A stretch of 38,169 nucleotides of DNA from Candidatus Iainarchaeum sp. (GTDB lineage: Archaea > Iainarchaeota > Iainarchaeia > JAADDC01). The first letter of the stretch is position 1. Each line of letters begins with the position of its first letter. Below are positions 24,690 to 32,020 of this stretch, one piece after another. Where the stretch lies: contig JASUTF010000005.1 of the NCBI GenBank assembly GCA_030445695.1, positions 1-38,169 of the forward strand. The letters are read 5' to 3'. The translations under genes were made by a program, and so were the position numbers. The notes under the pieces are model-generated. The model worked only from the letters and a program-made list of their open reading frames with translations, made no database searches and was not told the DNA's origin.

Positions 24690-25484
24690 GTGATGCCTTT
24701 ACCTAACGTGGAAGCAGAGCGCGTTTCTGGGGTTCCGGACCTTGTGTCGCTTGTGGAGATGCCCGAGTGGAAGGCAATTCTCCTCGATCTCGTTAAATCG
24801 GAGAAAATGGATCCCTGGGACATCGACCTTGTATTCCTTGCCCAGAAGTACCTTGAACGCATCCGCTCCATGCGAGAGAACAACCTTTATGTACCCGCCA
24901 ATGCCCTTCTCGCCTGCGCGATCCTCCTGAACATGAAGGCGGATGTCCTGCGCCAGTACTTTGTGGAGGAAGAGGAGCAGCAGGAAGATCTCGTAATGGA
25001 CTTCGCGTTTCTGGAAGAGCCGGAGCCGATCCCCGAGCCCGTCGATGCGGTTAGTGATCACGCCCCGGGCGAACTGCCGTCGGTGCTGCCCCCTGCCCGT
25101 ATTACTGCCCGCCGCGTAACGCTGGACGAACTCCTCTCTGCCATGGAGCGGGTAATGAAGGCAAAGAAAAAGGCAGCCCGCCGTCCGGAGGTGGATGTTG
25201 ATCCTCTGGAGGACTTCTTCGAGGACATGGAGCAGGAAGACGTGGACGTCCTCATACAGGAGACCTACGAGCGGGTTCTTCGCACGCTGGACTCCGAGGG
25301 CATAACAACGCTCTCCAGGATCGTGGACGGGAAAGATCCGCTCTCCATTGTGCGGCGTTTCCTTCCGGTCCTCTATCTGGCGAACGAGGGCAAGGTGAAC
25401 GTCTGGCAGGAGAAGCCCTTTGAAGAGATCTTCATATCGGTGGTGGAGAATGAAGAACCGGCCGGAGCCCAGGAGGATCATTGA
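24690..25484 (+). CDS. scpA: Segregation and condensation protein A (kleisin)
   Basis: ScpA is the kleisin bridge of the SMC-ScpAB complex, which compacts and helps segregate the chromosome. The 264-residue protein has the N-terminal kleisin segment (MPEWKAILLDLVKSEKMDPWDIDLVFLAQKYLERI, then NALLACAILLNMKADVL). An acidic linker and a C-terminal winged helix (GITTLSRIVDGKDPLSIVRRFLPVLYLANEGKVNVWQEKPFEEIFI) follow. A GTG at 24690 and an ATG at 24693 are both possible starts. scpB follows with a 35-nt overlap. The SMC gene is not in the window. Confidence 0.9.
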   Translation: MMPLPNVEAERVSGVPDLVSLVEMPEWKAILLDLVKSEKMDPWDIDLVFLAQKYLERIRSMRENNLYVPANALLACAILLNMKADVLRQYFVEEEEQQEDLVMDFAFLEEPEPIPEPVDAVSDHAPGELPSVLPPARITARRVTLDELLSAMERVMKAKKKAARRPEVDVDPLEDFFEDMEQEDVDVLIQETYERVLRTLDSEGITTLSRIVDGKDPLSIVRRFLPVLYLANEGKVNVWQEKPFEEIFISVVENEEPAGAQEDH

Positions 25485-25917
25485 GGCGGCCCTGTTCCTC
25501 TCCCCGCGCCCCCTCAGCATCGCAGAACTCTCTAAATTGGCAGATGTTCCTCCCCATGAAGTTGCTAAAATCCTTGACGATCTGGAGAGCCGTTACAGGA
25601 GCATCGACTCAGCCCTTGTGTTCGAACGGCTCGCCAACGCCGTCCGGCTATACGTTCACCCCGACGTGTTCCCCCACGTCAAGGAGCTCGCCGCGGTTCC
25701 TGAATTTACGAAGAGGGAGCTGGAGGTTGTGGCGTATCTTGCGGTTCACGGCTCTGCCACGCGCCCGCAGCTCAGGAAAATATACTCCAATGCAGACCGT
25801 GTTGTGGACAAACTACGATCCCTCGGCGCCGTTATCGTTCGAAAGAGCGGGAAAACGTATGAAATAAAGAAAACGGAACTGTTCGACCGGTATTTCGGCG
25901 TTACTCAACAGCAATAG
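25450..25917 (+). CDS. scpB: Segregation and condensation protein B
   Basis: ScpB dimerises and binds the ScpA linker in the SMC complex. The 155-residue protein has two winged-helix domains (RRIIEAALFLSPRPLSIAELSKLADVPPHEVAKILDDL, then FTKRELEVVAYLAVHGSATRPQLRKIYSNADRVVDKL). I start at the ATG at 25450 (MKNRPEPRR), since GGTGGAG precedes it and an earlier start adds a tail unlike the family. The end overlaps the convergent Hsp20 gene by 17 nt. Confidence 0.9.
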   Translation: MKNRPEPRRIIEAALFLSPRPLSIAELSKLADVPPHEVAKILDDLESRYRSIDSALVFERLANAVRLYVHPDVFPHVKELAAVPEFTKRELEVVAYLAVHGSATRPQLRKIYSNADRVVDKLRSLGAVIVRKSGKTYEIKKTELFDRYFGVTQQQ

Positions 25918-26506
25918 AGCCCTTTTTGGGGCGTCCCGCCTTTTTAGCTATGATCTCGAGGATACCGTTGTTGAACCGCGCCCTTGATTCCTTCGGGTCC
26001 ACAAACGTCCTGAGCCCCAGTGCCTTGCGGTATTTGAACGGGCCCTCTCCCTCCGCTATGATCTCCAGCACCTTTCCATCAACGTTCACGCGTATGTCGT
26101 CCTTCTCCACGCCCGGAAGCTCCACGGTAATCGTGTAGTCATCCTCACCCTCAAATATGTCCGTCAGCGGTTCCCTGTATTCCACCTTCGGTCTCCCGTC
26201 CGGCGTCTTCCGCACGTTGCCGAACTGCTCCACCCTCGGCACTCCGTCGGGCCCAATGATGATCCGGACGCCACGGAACGCGGTTCCGCTTCTTGGCGGC
26301 ATTCTGGAGAGCTCCTCTATCGTCTCCACCATTTCCGGCATCATGCGCTCCAGTTCCTCGCGGATCTGGCGGAATATCTTGCCCATGCCCGGCATCATTC
26401 TGTCCAGCTCCCTTTCCATCTCCCTGAGTGCGAGATCCTCCTCCGTTGGCTCACGCATCTCGTCGTTCCTGTCTTCTTTCTTCTTCTTCCTTTTCCATGG
26501 CCACAT
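25901..26506 (-). CDS. Small heat shock protein (Hsp20/alpha-crystallin)
   Basis: The 201-residue chaperone binds unfolding proteins without ATP. The alpha-crystallin domain occupies the C-terminal half (EPLTDIFEGEDDYTITVELPGVEKDDIRVNVDGKVLEIIA, then FNNGILEIIAKKAG). The N-terminal region is long, with a basic patch (MWPWKRKKKKEDRND) and Met-rich helices (ELDRMMPGMGKIFRQIREEL). No classic I-x-I tail is seen. It ends RPKKGSIAVE. I start at MWPWKR (26506), as the upstream in-frame residues look untranslated. It follows rnhB by 36 nt on the same strand. Confidence 0.88.
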   Translation of the reverse strand: MWPWKRKKKKEDRNDEMREPTEEDLALREMERELDRMMPGMGKIFRQIREELERMMPEMVETIEELSRMPPRSGTAFRGVRIIIGPDGVPRVEQFGNVRKTPDGRPKVEYREPLTDIFEGEDDYTITVELPGVEKDDIRVNVDGKVLEIIAEGEGPFKYRKALGLRTFVDPKESRARFNNGILEIIAKKAGRPKKGSIAVE

Positions 26507-26542
26507 GATTATAGTTTCGAGCAAAATATGTAAAAGGCCCAC

Positions 26543-27223
26543 CTACCAGTCGAGAATGGATCGCTGGTTCTTCCTCTCAACCAACCGCTTCGCGGTGCTC
26601 CACGACTTCCTCACAAAGTCCGGATACTTCCCGTTCTCCTTCAGAATCCGCTCCAACTGCTTTATCGTCTTCTCATCGTGCGGGTAGCCCGTCCCGAACT
26701 CCCCCCACTCCTCCTCGATCTTCCTTATCTCCCTGTCGCGCTCTACCTTCGCTATGATGCTCGCCGCCGACACGATTGGATATTTAGCGTCCGCCCTGTG
26801 CTCCGCCACGATCTTGGGCGGGTTCTCCAGGTACTTTGCGATTCTCCACACGTATTTTCTCGGGTCGGGATCAGGGGCGTCAATATACACGACGTCCGGC
26901 CGCTTCTTTGCCAGCGTGATCATCTGCGCCGTCTTCATTGCCTCCAGTTCGTTCAAACCCTTTCTCTCCACAAAGACGTCGATCTCCGCCGGGGAGATTT
27001 TCATAACAACGAGGTCGTCCAGCATTTTCTTTATCTCCGGGTAGAGTTCCTCCCTCTTTTCCGGCGTGAGTTCCTTGGAGTCCCGCACGTGCAGTTCCCT
27101 TAGCTCCGGCAGCTTTTCCTCTTCTATAACCGCCAGCACCATGACCATGGGCCCGATGACCGGCCCCCTTCCCGCCTCGTCCACTCCTCCGATCAGCACA
27201 AAAGGAGTTCCCCCGATGTTCAT
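26543..27223 (-). CDS. rnhB: Ribonuclease HII
   Basis: RNase HII removes ribonucleotides and RNA primers from DNA. The 226-residue protein has the catalytic Asp-Glu pair in GGVDEAGRGPVIGPMV (Asp14, Glu15), VRDSKELTPEKRE, a third acidic residue in VVYIDAPDPDPRKY, and the AEHRADAKYPIVSAASIIAKVERDR segment with the fourth. Archaeal proteins have the same length. I start at the ATG at 27223 (MNIGGTPF), which lies inside one of two 16-bp direct repeats that flank the neighbouring toxin-antitoxin genes. The relE stop codon is only 11 nt upstream. Confidence 0.93.
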   Translation of the reverse strand: MNIGGTPFVLIGGVDEAGRGPVIGPMVMVLAVIEEEKLPELRELHVRDSKELTPEKREELYPEIKKMLDDLVVMKISPAEIDVFVERKGLNELEAMKTAQMITLAKKRPDVVYIDAPDPDPRKYVWRIAKYLENPPKIVAEHRADAKYPIVSAASIIAKVERDREIRKIEEEWGEFGTGYPHDEKTIKQLERILKENGKYPDFVRKSWSTAKRLVERKNQRSILDW

Positions 27224-27232
27224 AAATAGGTG
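27217..27232. repeat. Direct repeat, left copy, flanking the toxin-antitoxin cassette
   Basis: tgttcataaataggtg is identical to 27733-27748. The left copy contains the rnhB start codon on the minus strand. The two copies enclose the relE-antitoxin genes. Confidence 0.85.
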
Positions 27233-27233
27233 A

Positions 27234-27509
27234 CTATTCGTATACGTTCTCCCGCTTTGCAATGTTGTAAACGAGTAGCACCCTGTTTTCCCAATCTACT
27301 CTAAAAATCACACGCCACTTTCCTACACGCAGGCGATAGAATCCAGCCCATTTCCCTTTCAACTTCTTAATATCCAAATCCGTGGGTGTGCCTCTCTGAA
27401 TGCTTTCAACCAACACCTTGATGCCGTCGAGGATGCGATGTTTGTCCCTTTCCTGGAGTTTTGTCACCACTGCTTTTGCCTTTCTGTGGAAAAGAACACG
27501 CCAGCTCAC
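27234..27509 (-). CDS. relE: RelE/ParE-family toxin
   Basis: The 91-residue protein has the RelE fold pattern: MSWRVLFHRKAKAVVTKLQERDKHRILDGIKVL, then DIKKLKGKWAGFYRLRVGKWRVIFRVDWENRVLLVYNIAKRENVYE. Family members cut mRNA on the ribosome or poison gyrase. The basic residues in YRLRVGKWRVIF match the usual active-site strand. It overlaps the upstream antitoxin gene by 4 nt, the normal order. The pair is bounded by 16-bp direct repeats. Confidence 0.88.
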   Translation of the reverse strand: MSWRVLFHRKAKAVVTKLQERDKHRILDGIKVLVESIQRGTPTDLDIKKLKGKWAGFYRLRVGKWRVIFRVDWENRVLLVYNIAKRENVYE

Positions 27510-27715
27510 AGCTTTGCCTCCTCGAACTTGTCGTCATAGTCCTCTGGACTTCCAATCTGCTCTTCAATCTCGCGCATCTCTTCGTCCGTCACGTACGGTT
27601 TCAACTCTAACAGAAATCGCGCCAACTCTTCTCTAACTACTGCACGGACTTCCTTTTTGACTTCTTCTACGATTGCAGCGTCAGTTGCCATGTACAAATT
27701 GGGTTGTTTCAGCAT
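27506..27715 (-). CDS. Antitoxin partner of RelE
   Basis: The 69-residue acidic helical protein (AAIVEEVKKEVRAVVREELARFLLELKPYVTDEEMREIEEQIGSPEDY) resembles archaeal RelB-like antitoxins that wrap around RelE. It has no obvious DNA-binding N-terminus beyond a short helix. I start at the ATG at 27715, because the TATA-like cctatttatg, part of the right direct repeat, lies 26 nt upstream. The ATG at 27691 (MATDAAIV) is an alternative. It is directly coupled to relE. Confidence 0.8.
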   Translation of the reverse strand: MLKQPNLYMATDAAIVEEVKKEVRAVVREELARFLLELKPYVTDEEMREIEEQIGSPEDYDDKFEEAKL

Positions 27716-27732
27716 AAAAACGCTTCACCGGT

Positions 27733-27748
27733 TGTTCATAAATAGGTG
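27733..27748. repeat. Direct repeat, right copy, flanking the toxin-antitoxin cassette
   Basis: The same 16 bp as at 27217-27232. On the minus strand it supplies a TATA element for the antitoxin gene. On the plus strand its ggtg lies just before the TTG start of the RumA-type gene. Confidence 0.85.
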
Positions 27749-27753
27749 GTTCC

Positions 27754-28989
27754 TTGCAGCTCCACATCGAACGTTTGGACGACGAGGGTCTCGGCGTTTC
27801 TGGAAGGTATAGAGTACCGTACACACTGCCCGGTGAGGTTGTTGAGCCCGTCCGAACCTTCCGCAAGAAGCGTTTCATCTACGTCCCCGAGTTCCGCCTC
27901 GTCTCACCATCTCCTGACCGCGTCCCTGCAAAGTGCCCGCATTACGGCGTCTGTGGCGGCTGCCGTCTCCAACACATGTCGTATAAAGACCAAGTCCGCT
28001 TCAAGGAGGAAAAACTTGAGCGAATCCTTGGCTTCTCCGTATCCGTCACCCCTTCTCCCGTCATCTTTGGCCATCGCAACCGCATAGACGTTGTCATCAC
28101 TCCTGACGGCATCGGCTTCCGCCAGTTCGGCTCCTGGTGGCGTGTCTTCGATTTGGAGGACTGCCCCGTCTTCGGCCCCCGTGCCGGCGAAGCTGTTTCA
28201 TCCCTCCGCGAATACATGGACGACCACAAACTCCAGCCCTACAACCTGAAGACGCACGAGGGCTTTCTCCGCTACATCGTCCTGCGAGAGGGCAAGAACA
28301 CCGGGGAGTTCATGATTAACCTCGTTACAACTGAAGGAGGGCTGCCGGACCCGACGCCCTACTTCTCTGCCGACTCCATCTACCATTCAGTCAACAACAC
28401 ACTCTCCGACGTCTCCCACGGTGAACCAATCCGCTTCTGGGGCGCTGAATACATAAAAGAGCGGTTAAAGGAGGTTCTTTACCTTATTCACCCCAACTCC
28501 TTCTTCCAGACGAACACATACCAGGCAGAAACCCTTGTAACCCTTGTGGCGGACCACGTTGATGGCGAAACCGTTCTGGACCTCTACTCCGGCGTCGGAA
28601 CCTTCTCCATCTTCCTCGCCAAGCGCGGCTTCACCGTCTCCGGAATAGAAATCAACCCATTCTCCGTGGATCTGGCCCGCAAGAACGCAGAACTGAACGG
28701 CGTCTCTGCGGACTTCACTGTTGGAAAGGATTCAGACGTCTCCGACTTCAAAGAATACGACACCGTCATCGTCGACCCTCCCCGCGCCGGTCTGCACCCC
28801 AAACTGGCAAAACGCCTCGCCGAATCCGGTCCAGAAACACTCATCTACGTCTCCTGCAACCCGAAAACCTACAAACGCGATTTAGAAACCCTTTCGAACT
28901 CCTACCGCCTCGAAACAGTTACCGGCGTGGATATGTTCCCCCACACGCCCCACGTGGAGCTGTTTTCTGTGCTACGTAGACGCAGCTAG
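27754..28989 (+). CDS. RumA/TrmA-type (uracil-5-)-methyltransferase
   Basis: The 411-residue SAM-dependent enzyme makes m5U in RNA. An N-terminal TRAM domain (residues 1-60) precedes a 4Fe-4S site (Cys61, Cys67, Cys70 in CPHYGVCGGC, and Cys near residue 134 in DLEDCPVF). The methyltransferase domain has VLDLYSGVGTFSIFLAKRG, VDPPRAGLHPKL and the nucleophile Cys in YVSCNPKTYKRDL. In Thermococcales, RumA-like enzymes of this type methylate U54 of tRNA or U747-equivalent 23S rRNA, so the substrate here is open. The start is a TTG at 27754 with GGTGG 5 nt upstream. Confidence 0.92.
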   Translation: MQLHIERLDDEGLGVSGRYRVPYTLPGEVVEPVRTFRKKRFIYVPEFRLVSPSPDRVPAKCPHYGVCGGCRLQHMSYKDQVRFKEEKLERILGFSVSVTPSPVIFGHRNRIDVVITPDGIGFRQFGSWWRVFDLEDCPVFGPRAGEAVSSLREYMDDHKLQPYNLKTHEGFLRYIVLREGKNTGEFMINLVTTEGGLPDPTPYFSADSIYHSVNNTLSDVSHGEPIRFWGAEYIKERLKEVLYLIHPNSFFQTNTYQAETLVTLVADHVDGETVLDLYSGVGTFSIFLAKRGFTVSGIEINPFSVDLARKNAELNGVSADFTVGKDSDVSDFKEYDTVIVDPPRAGLHPKLAKRLAESGPETLIYVSCNPKTYKRDLETLSNSYRLETVTGVDMFPHTPHVELFSVLRRRS

Positions 28990-29262
28990 GTCGCCCTTCG
29001 CGATGCTAAGCAGCTTCCAAAAAGTGTTCTGGCTCGCATTCGGCCCAAGCTTGACCGGGCAAAGGAGAATCCACACGATTATTTTGTTCCGCTCGTAAAT
29101 CTGCCGTACTACAAGCTTCGCGTGGGCGATTATAGAGTAATCGCAGTCCTTGACGAGGATAATTCCATTATCCGCGTTCTGATGATCAGCCATCGCAAGA
29201 AAATTTACAAACGCCTCTCATCGATACTATTGAAACAATCACCGGCGCTTCATCGCAGCTGA
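28990..29262 (+). pseudogene. RelE/ParE-type toxin remnant without a start codon
   Basis: The same reading frame as rumA continues after its TAG and stays open to a TGA at 29260. It encodes a clear RelE/ParE domain: LRDAKQLPKSVLARIRPKLD, then PYYKLRVGDYRVIAVLDEDN and VLMISHRKKIYKRL. The only ATG or GTG codons in frame (for example GTG in LRVGDY) fall inside the domain, and no antitoxin lies alongside. The N-terminal strand expected in the family is missing, replaced by the end of rumA. It is most likely a toxin gene that lost its start and antitoxin. Confidence 0.75.
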
Positions 29263-29263
29263 C

Positions 29264-30202
29264 TCAACCTCTGACTTCTGCCTCTATCTTTGCCATTGCC
29301 TCCTGGATCTGTGCGAGCGCCTCCGACAGGCATGCCCCATCCCTGCAGTAGTCGTCCCGTGTTATGTATTCCCTCTCCTCCTTCAGCGGCGATTCCTTGT
29401 ATATCTCCCCGCTCTGCGGCTCGACAAGGTATACGCTGCCCCTTGTGTCCTCTACCTTGATAATGCAATGTGCCACGTCTTCGCCTACCTGGGGCCCGCA
29501 CACCACGTTCACATCCCTTACACTCATAGCCACTGGTGTGACATCCGGTATATACCACCGCCCCCGCAGGTCCAGTTCCCCGTGCCCGCCCTGGTAGAAG
29601 AACACGATTTTTAATCCCCTTTTGGCCGCCTTTCTCACGAGTGCAGCCGCGAACAGCGAGAAGTCCTCGCAGTCCCCGTCCTTTGACTGCAGAAACTCCG
29701 ACACGGACTCTATCCTCTCGTCCCTGTCCGCCACGTATCTGAACACCTCTCTTCCATACCTGTCGTAGAGTATGCAAGGATACGTGAGTTCATCTCCTGT
29801 GATGCACCCCTCCGTGATCTCCGAGAACGTCCCATCATCCAGTTTGCTGTTCTCTCCTATCCACGCTCTCAACACTTCTATTGTGTCCACGTACTTTGCT
29901 AACATATCATATGTGTCCCTGAGAAGCTCCCTGTATCGTTCCGTCTCGCTCAGTGCCTCGTTCAGCTCGCTTCGAAGGATTCCCATCTGGTTCTCCGTGA
30001 TGTTCAGCTCCCACTCCAGATGCCTCACACGCTCCTGCAACTGGGAGTTCTCCAGGATGAGCGAAACGTGTTCGTCCCGTAGCTCCTCATACGTTTTCAC
30101 GAGTTCGTTGTAGCGTGCCTTCTCCACGAAGTAAGCCACTGTCATCACAACGAGCGCGCCTGCCAGCACAACGCTCAGGACGATCCAAACTGCCCTGTCC
30201 AT
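29264..30202 (-). CDS. Membrane-anchored transglutaminase-like protein with coiled coil
   Basis: The 312-residue protein has an N-terminal membrane helix (AVWIVLSVVLAGALVVMTVAYFV), a long coiled coil (about 30-110: YNELVKTYEELRDEHVSLIL and following heptads) and a C-terminal globular domain. The sequence DGDCEDFSLFAAALVRKAAK resembles the catalytic Cys region of transglutaminase-like proteins. YQGGHGELDL could supply the His and a later Asp the third residue. The catalytic part should face outside the cell. Such archaeal proteins may act as proteases or cross-linking enzymes. The substrate is unknown. The gene ends 2 nt from the RelE remnant. Confidence 0.78.
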   Translation of the reverse strand: MDRAVWIVLSVVLAGALVVMTVAYFVEKARYNELVKTYEELRDEHVSLILENSQLQERVRHLEWELNITENQMGILRSELNEALSETERYRELLRDTYDMLAKYVDTIEVLRAWIGENSKLDDGTFSEITEGCITGDELTYPCILYDRYGREVFRYVADRDERIESVSEFLQSKDGDCEDFSLFAAALVRKAAKRGLKIVFFYQGGHGELDLRGRWYIPDVTPVAMSVRDVNVVCGPQVGEDVAHCIIKVEDTRGSVYLVEPQSGEIYKESPLKEEREYITRDDYCRDGACLSEALAQIQEAMAKIEAEVRG

Positions 30203-30265
30203 GGAAGGATCTGGCCGAGGATAAATAAAAATGCTTGTCCCTCACTTTCACTGGGAGGCGTTCCC

Positions 30266-30418
30266 ATGGCCGTAGATACGGGGAGCAGCGAACGGGAAGA
30301 CGAAACGAAAATCTGCCCCAACTGCGGCCACGAGATGGTAAAAATTGGCGACATCTGGGTCTGCCCCGAGTGTGAGTACCATTCCGACGCAGACCCAGAG
30401 CACGGCACGTTCCGCTAA
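30266..30418 (+). CDS. Small zinc-ribbon protein
   Basis: A 50-residue protein (MAVDTGSSEREDETKICPNC, then GHEMVKIGDIWVCPECEYH) with two CxxC knuckles of a zinc ribbon. Similar tiny proteins are common in archaea, and some act in transcription or translation. GGAGG lies 7 nt before the ATG at 30266. It overlaps the convergent gene ending at 30415 by 4 nt. Function unknown. Confidence 0.8.
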   Translation: MAVDTGSSEREDETKICPNCGHEMVKIGDIWVCPECEYHSDADPEHGTFR

Positions 30419-31326
30419 CCCTTCTTCGGCACCACGTTCCATCCCAGAACCTTCTCCGTCGCCCTTGCTAACCGTTTCAGCCCCTCTTCGTCCTCTCTTT
30501 CCTTCGCCTTCTCCGCCTCCACCAGCAGTTTTCTGTATAACGCGTCCAGGGCCATCTGCGACCAGCTCTTGACGTCCTTCGGTTCGAACGCTGCCAGAAG
30601 CACCTTTTCCGCCCGCCTAATCTTCTCCCCAGCGATTATTGCCTCCCTTGCCGTGTTGTAAACGTCCGTCCCGCCGACACCATTTACAATCTGCATGTAC
30701 TTCCGAGGAACGGCTCTCTTGGCAAGCTCTTCCGCCTGGAACCCTTTGGGCATCGTGTTCCTGTCCACCGCCTGTATCGCCTGTCCTATCCCATACATCT
30801 TTGACTCCAACCCCACCGCCACGAGCGGGTAGAACTCCTGCCCGGGCGGTGCTGCCACGTATGACGTCTTCACAACACCGTGCGAACTGTAAACGTTTGG
30901 GCGATACGGTCCGATTAAATCCACGGCCATCCGCAGCTTTGCAACGGATACGGAGGAGAGGTCCGCCGCTCGCAGCGCCGCTATCCCCAGAATCCTTCCT
31001 GCGTATATGGACATCGCTTCCCTCACTGCCTGCAGGGCTACGCTCTCTTCCCCTATAACTTCCTTCAGCGTCCTTTCCAGCGATTTGTAATAGCGTAACC
31101 GTTTCCCGTGCTGTTGAATTGCCAGGTCTGGGTTCATCCTCGCGAACGTCATCAACGCGTTTAAATCCCTCTGTACTGCCCTGCCCACCGCCTCACGCAC
31201 CATGGAATCCAGAACTGCCTTCTTCTCCTCCGGCACCCCTTCCTCCTTCAACCACCGCACATGCTCCGCTATCTCGTCGATGCTTCTCGTCCTCTCCAGC
31301 CGCTCCAGCCGTTCCCCGAAGTCCAC
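30415..31326 (-). CDS. Helical protein of unknown function, 303 residues
   Basis: I do not recognise this family. The sequence is almost entirely helical and charged (FGERLERLERTRSIDEIAEH, DALYRKLLVEAEKAKEREDE). A central segment with Gly, Pro and aromatic residues (LIGPYRPNVYSSHGVVKTSYVAAPPGQEFYPLVAVGLESKMYGIG) may form a pocket. No signal or membrane helix is visible. A TATA element centred near 31352 is 26 nt from the ATG at 31326. It is divergent from the CRISPR operon, with 71 nt between start codons, but a functional link is not shown. Confidence 0.7.
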   Translation of the reverse strand: MDFGERLERLERTRSIDEIAEHVRWLKEEGVPEEKKAVLDSMVREAVGRAVQRDLNALMTFARMNPDLAIQQHGKRLRYYKSLERTLKEVIGEESVALQAVREAMSIYAGRILGIAALRAADLSSVSVAKLRMAVDLIGPYRPNVYSSHGVVKTSYVAAPPGQEFYPLVAVGLESKMYGIGQAIQAVDRNTMPKGFQAEELAKRAVPRKYMQIVNGVGGTDVYNTAREAIIAGEKIRRAEKVLLAAFEPKDVKSWSQMALDALYRKLLVEAEKAKEREDEEGLKRLARATEKVLGWNVVPKKG

Positions 31327-31364
31327 GATGAGTATATTGTTTTGCGGTTTAAAAATGCATCAAT

Positions 31365-31394
31365 GCTTAAATACCACCCAACGTCATATGTTGG
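31365..31394 (+). promoter_or_regulatory. Promoter and inverted repeat of the CRISPR-Cas operon
   Basis: gcttaaatac, centred at about 31370, is a TATA element 28 nt before the ATG at 31398. Between them CCAAC (31378-31382) and GTTGG (31390-31394) form an inverted repeat with a 7-bp gap that lies over the predicted transcription start. A protein bound here could repress the operon. Confidence 0.45.
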
Positions 31395-31397
31395 TGT

Positions 31398-32018
31398 ATG
31401 GGGGATTCCCTGCTTGCGAAGGGTGCAATCATTGTTCTTATGGGTACGACGATTTCTGTGGCGGGCGAAGCGTTTGATTGCTTTGTCAAGAAGACGGAAG
31501 CGCGTCCGAAATACATATACCTCATCCCAACTACTGGTACTAAAGATTACGCCCAATTGGCAAAGCTAGCAATTCTCGATAAATACTACCGGGAGGAACC
31601 GGTAGTTAGGATTCGCCCATTCTCTCACGATGATATCCTGAGCGAATCCGACTTCGTGGACTTCTTCAATCACGTATCATCTGTCGTTCGTGAGATCCTC
31701 GGCATTGTGGGCAATGAACCAATTTTCGGCTCTATAACTGGCGGCAGAAAGACCATGTCTGTGGCTGCTGCGATGGCAATGCTTCATAGGGGTGTTAGGG
31801 TTATCGACACTCGCTCCCGGACTGCGGAAGAAGATCGTGCGTATTTGAGTCAGATTGCTTCTCGGTTCTCTGAGGGTGCATCTCCGGAGGAAGTGTTCAA
31901 CGAACTGCGGGAACACGTGGTTAACCTCGTTTTCAGGCCTGCGGATATTTGTTACGAGCTTCCCAGCATGCGTTTGAATGCAGAACTCACCTATGAGCGC
32001 CTTGATTTGGAGGTGTAG
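31398..32018 (+). CDS. CARF-domain protein of the type III CRISPR operon, possible ring nuclease
   Basis: The 206-residue protein has a Rossmann-like CARF domain: beta-strand 1 at IIVLMGTTIS, YIYLIPTTGTKD and the signature GSITGGRKTMSVAAAM (residues 111-126), which resembles the ligand-binding loop of Csx1, Csm6 and NE0113-type proteins. It ends without an HEPN RNase domain or another recognised effector. Standalone CARF proteins of this size are often ring nucleases that degrade cyclic oligoadenylate made by Cas10 and switch off the response. It could also be a sensor or regulator. It is the first gene of the operon, and the cas10 start codon is 3 nt after its stop. Confidence 0.8.
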   Translation: MGDSLLAKGAIIVLMGTTISVAGEAFDCFVKKTEARPKYIYLIPTTGTKDYAQLAKLAILDKYYREEPVVRIRPFSHDDILSESDFVDFFNHVSSVVREILGIVGNEPIFGSITGGRKTMSVAAAMAMLHRGVRVIDTRSRTAEEDRAYLSQIASRFSEGASPEEVFNELREHVVNLVFRPADICYELPSMRLNAELTYERLDLEV

Positions 32019-32020
32019 CT

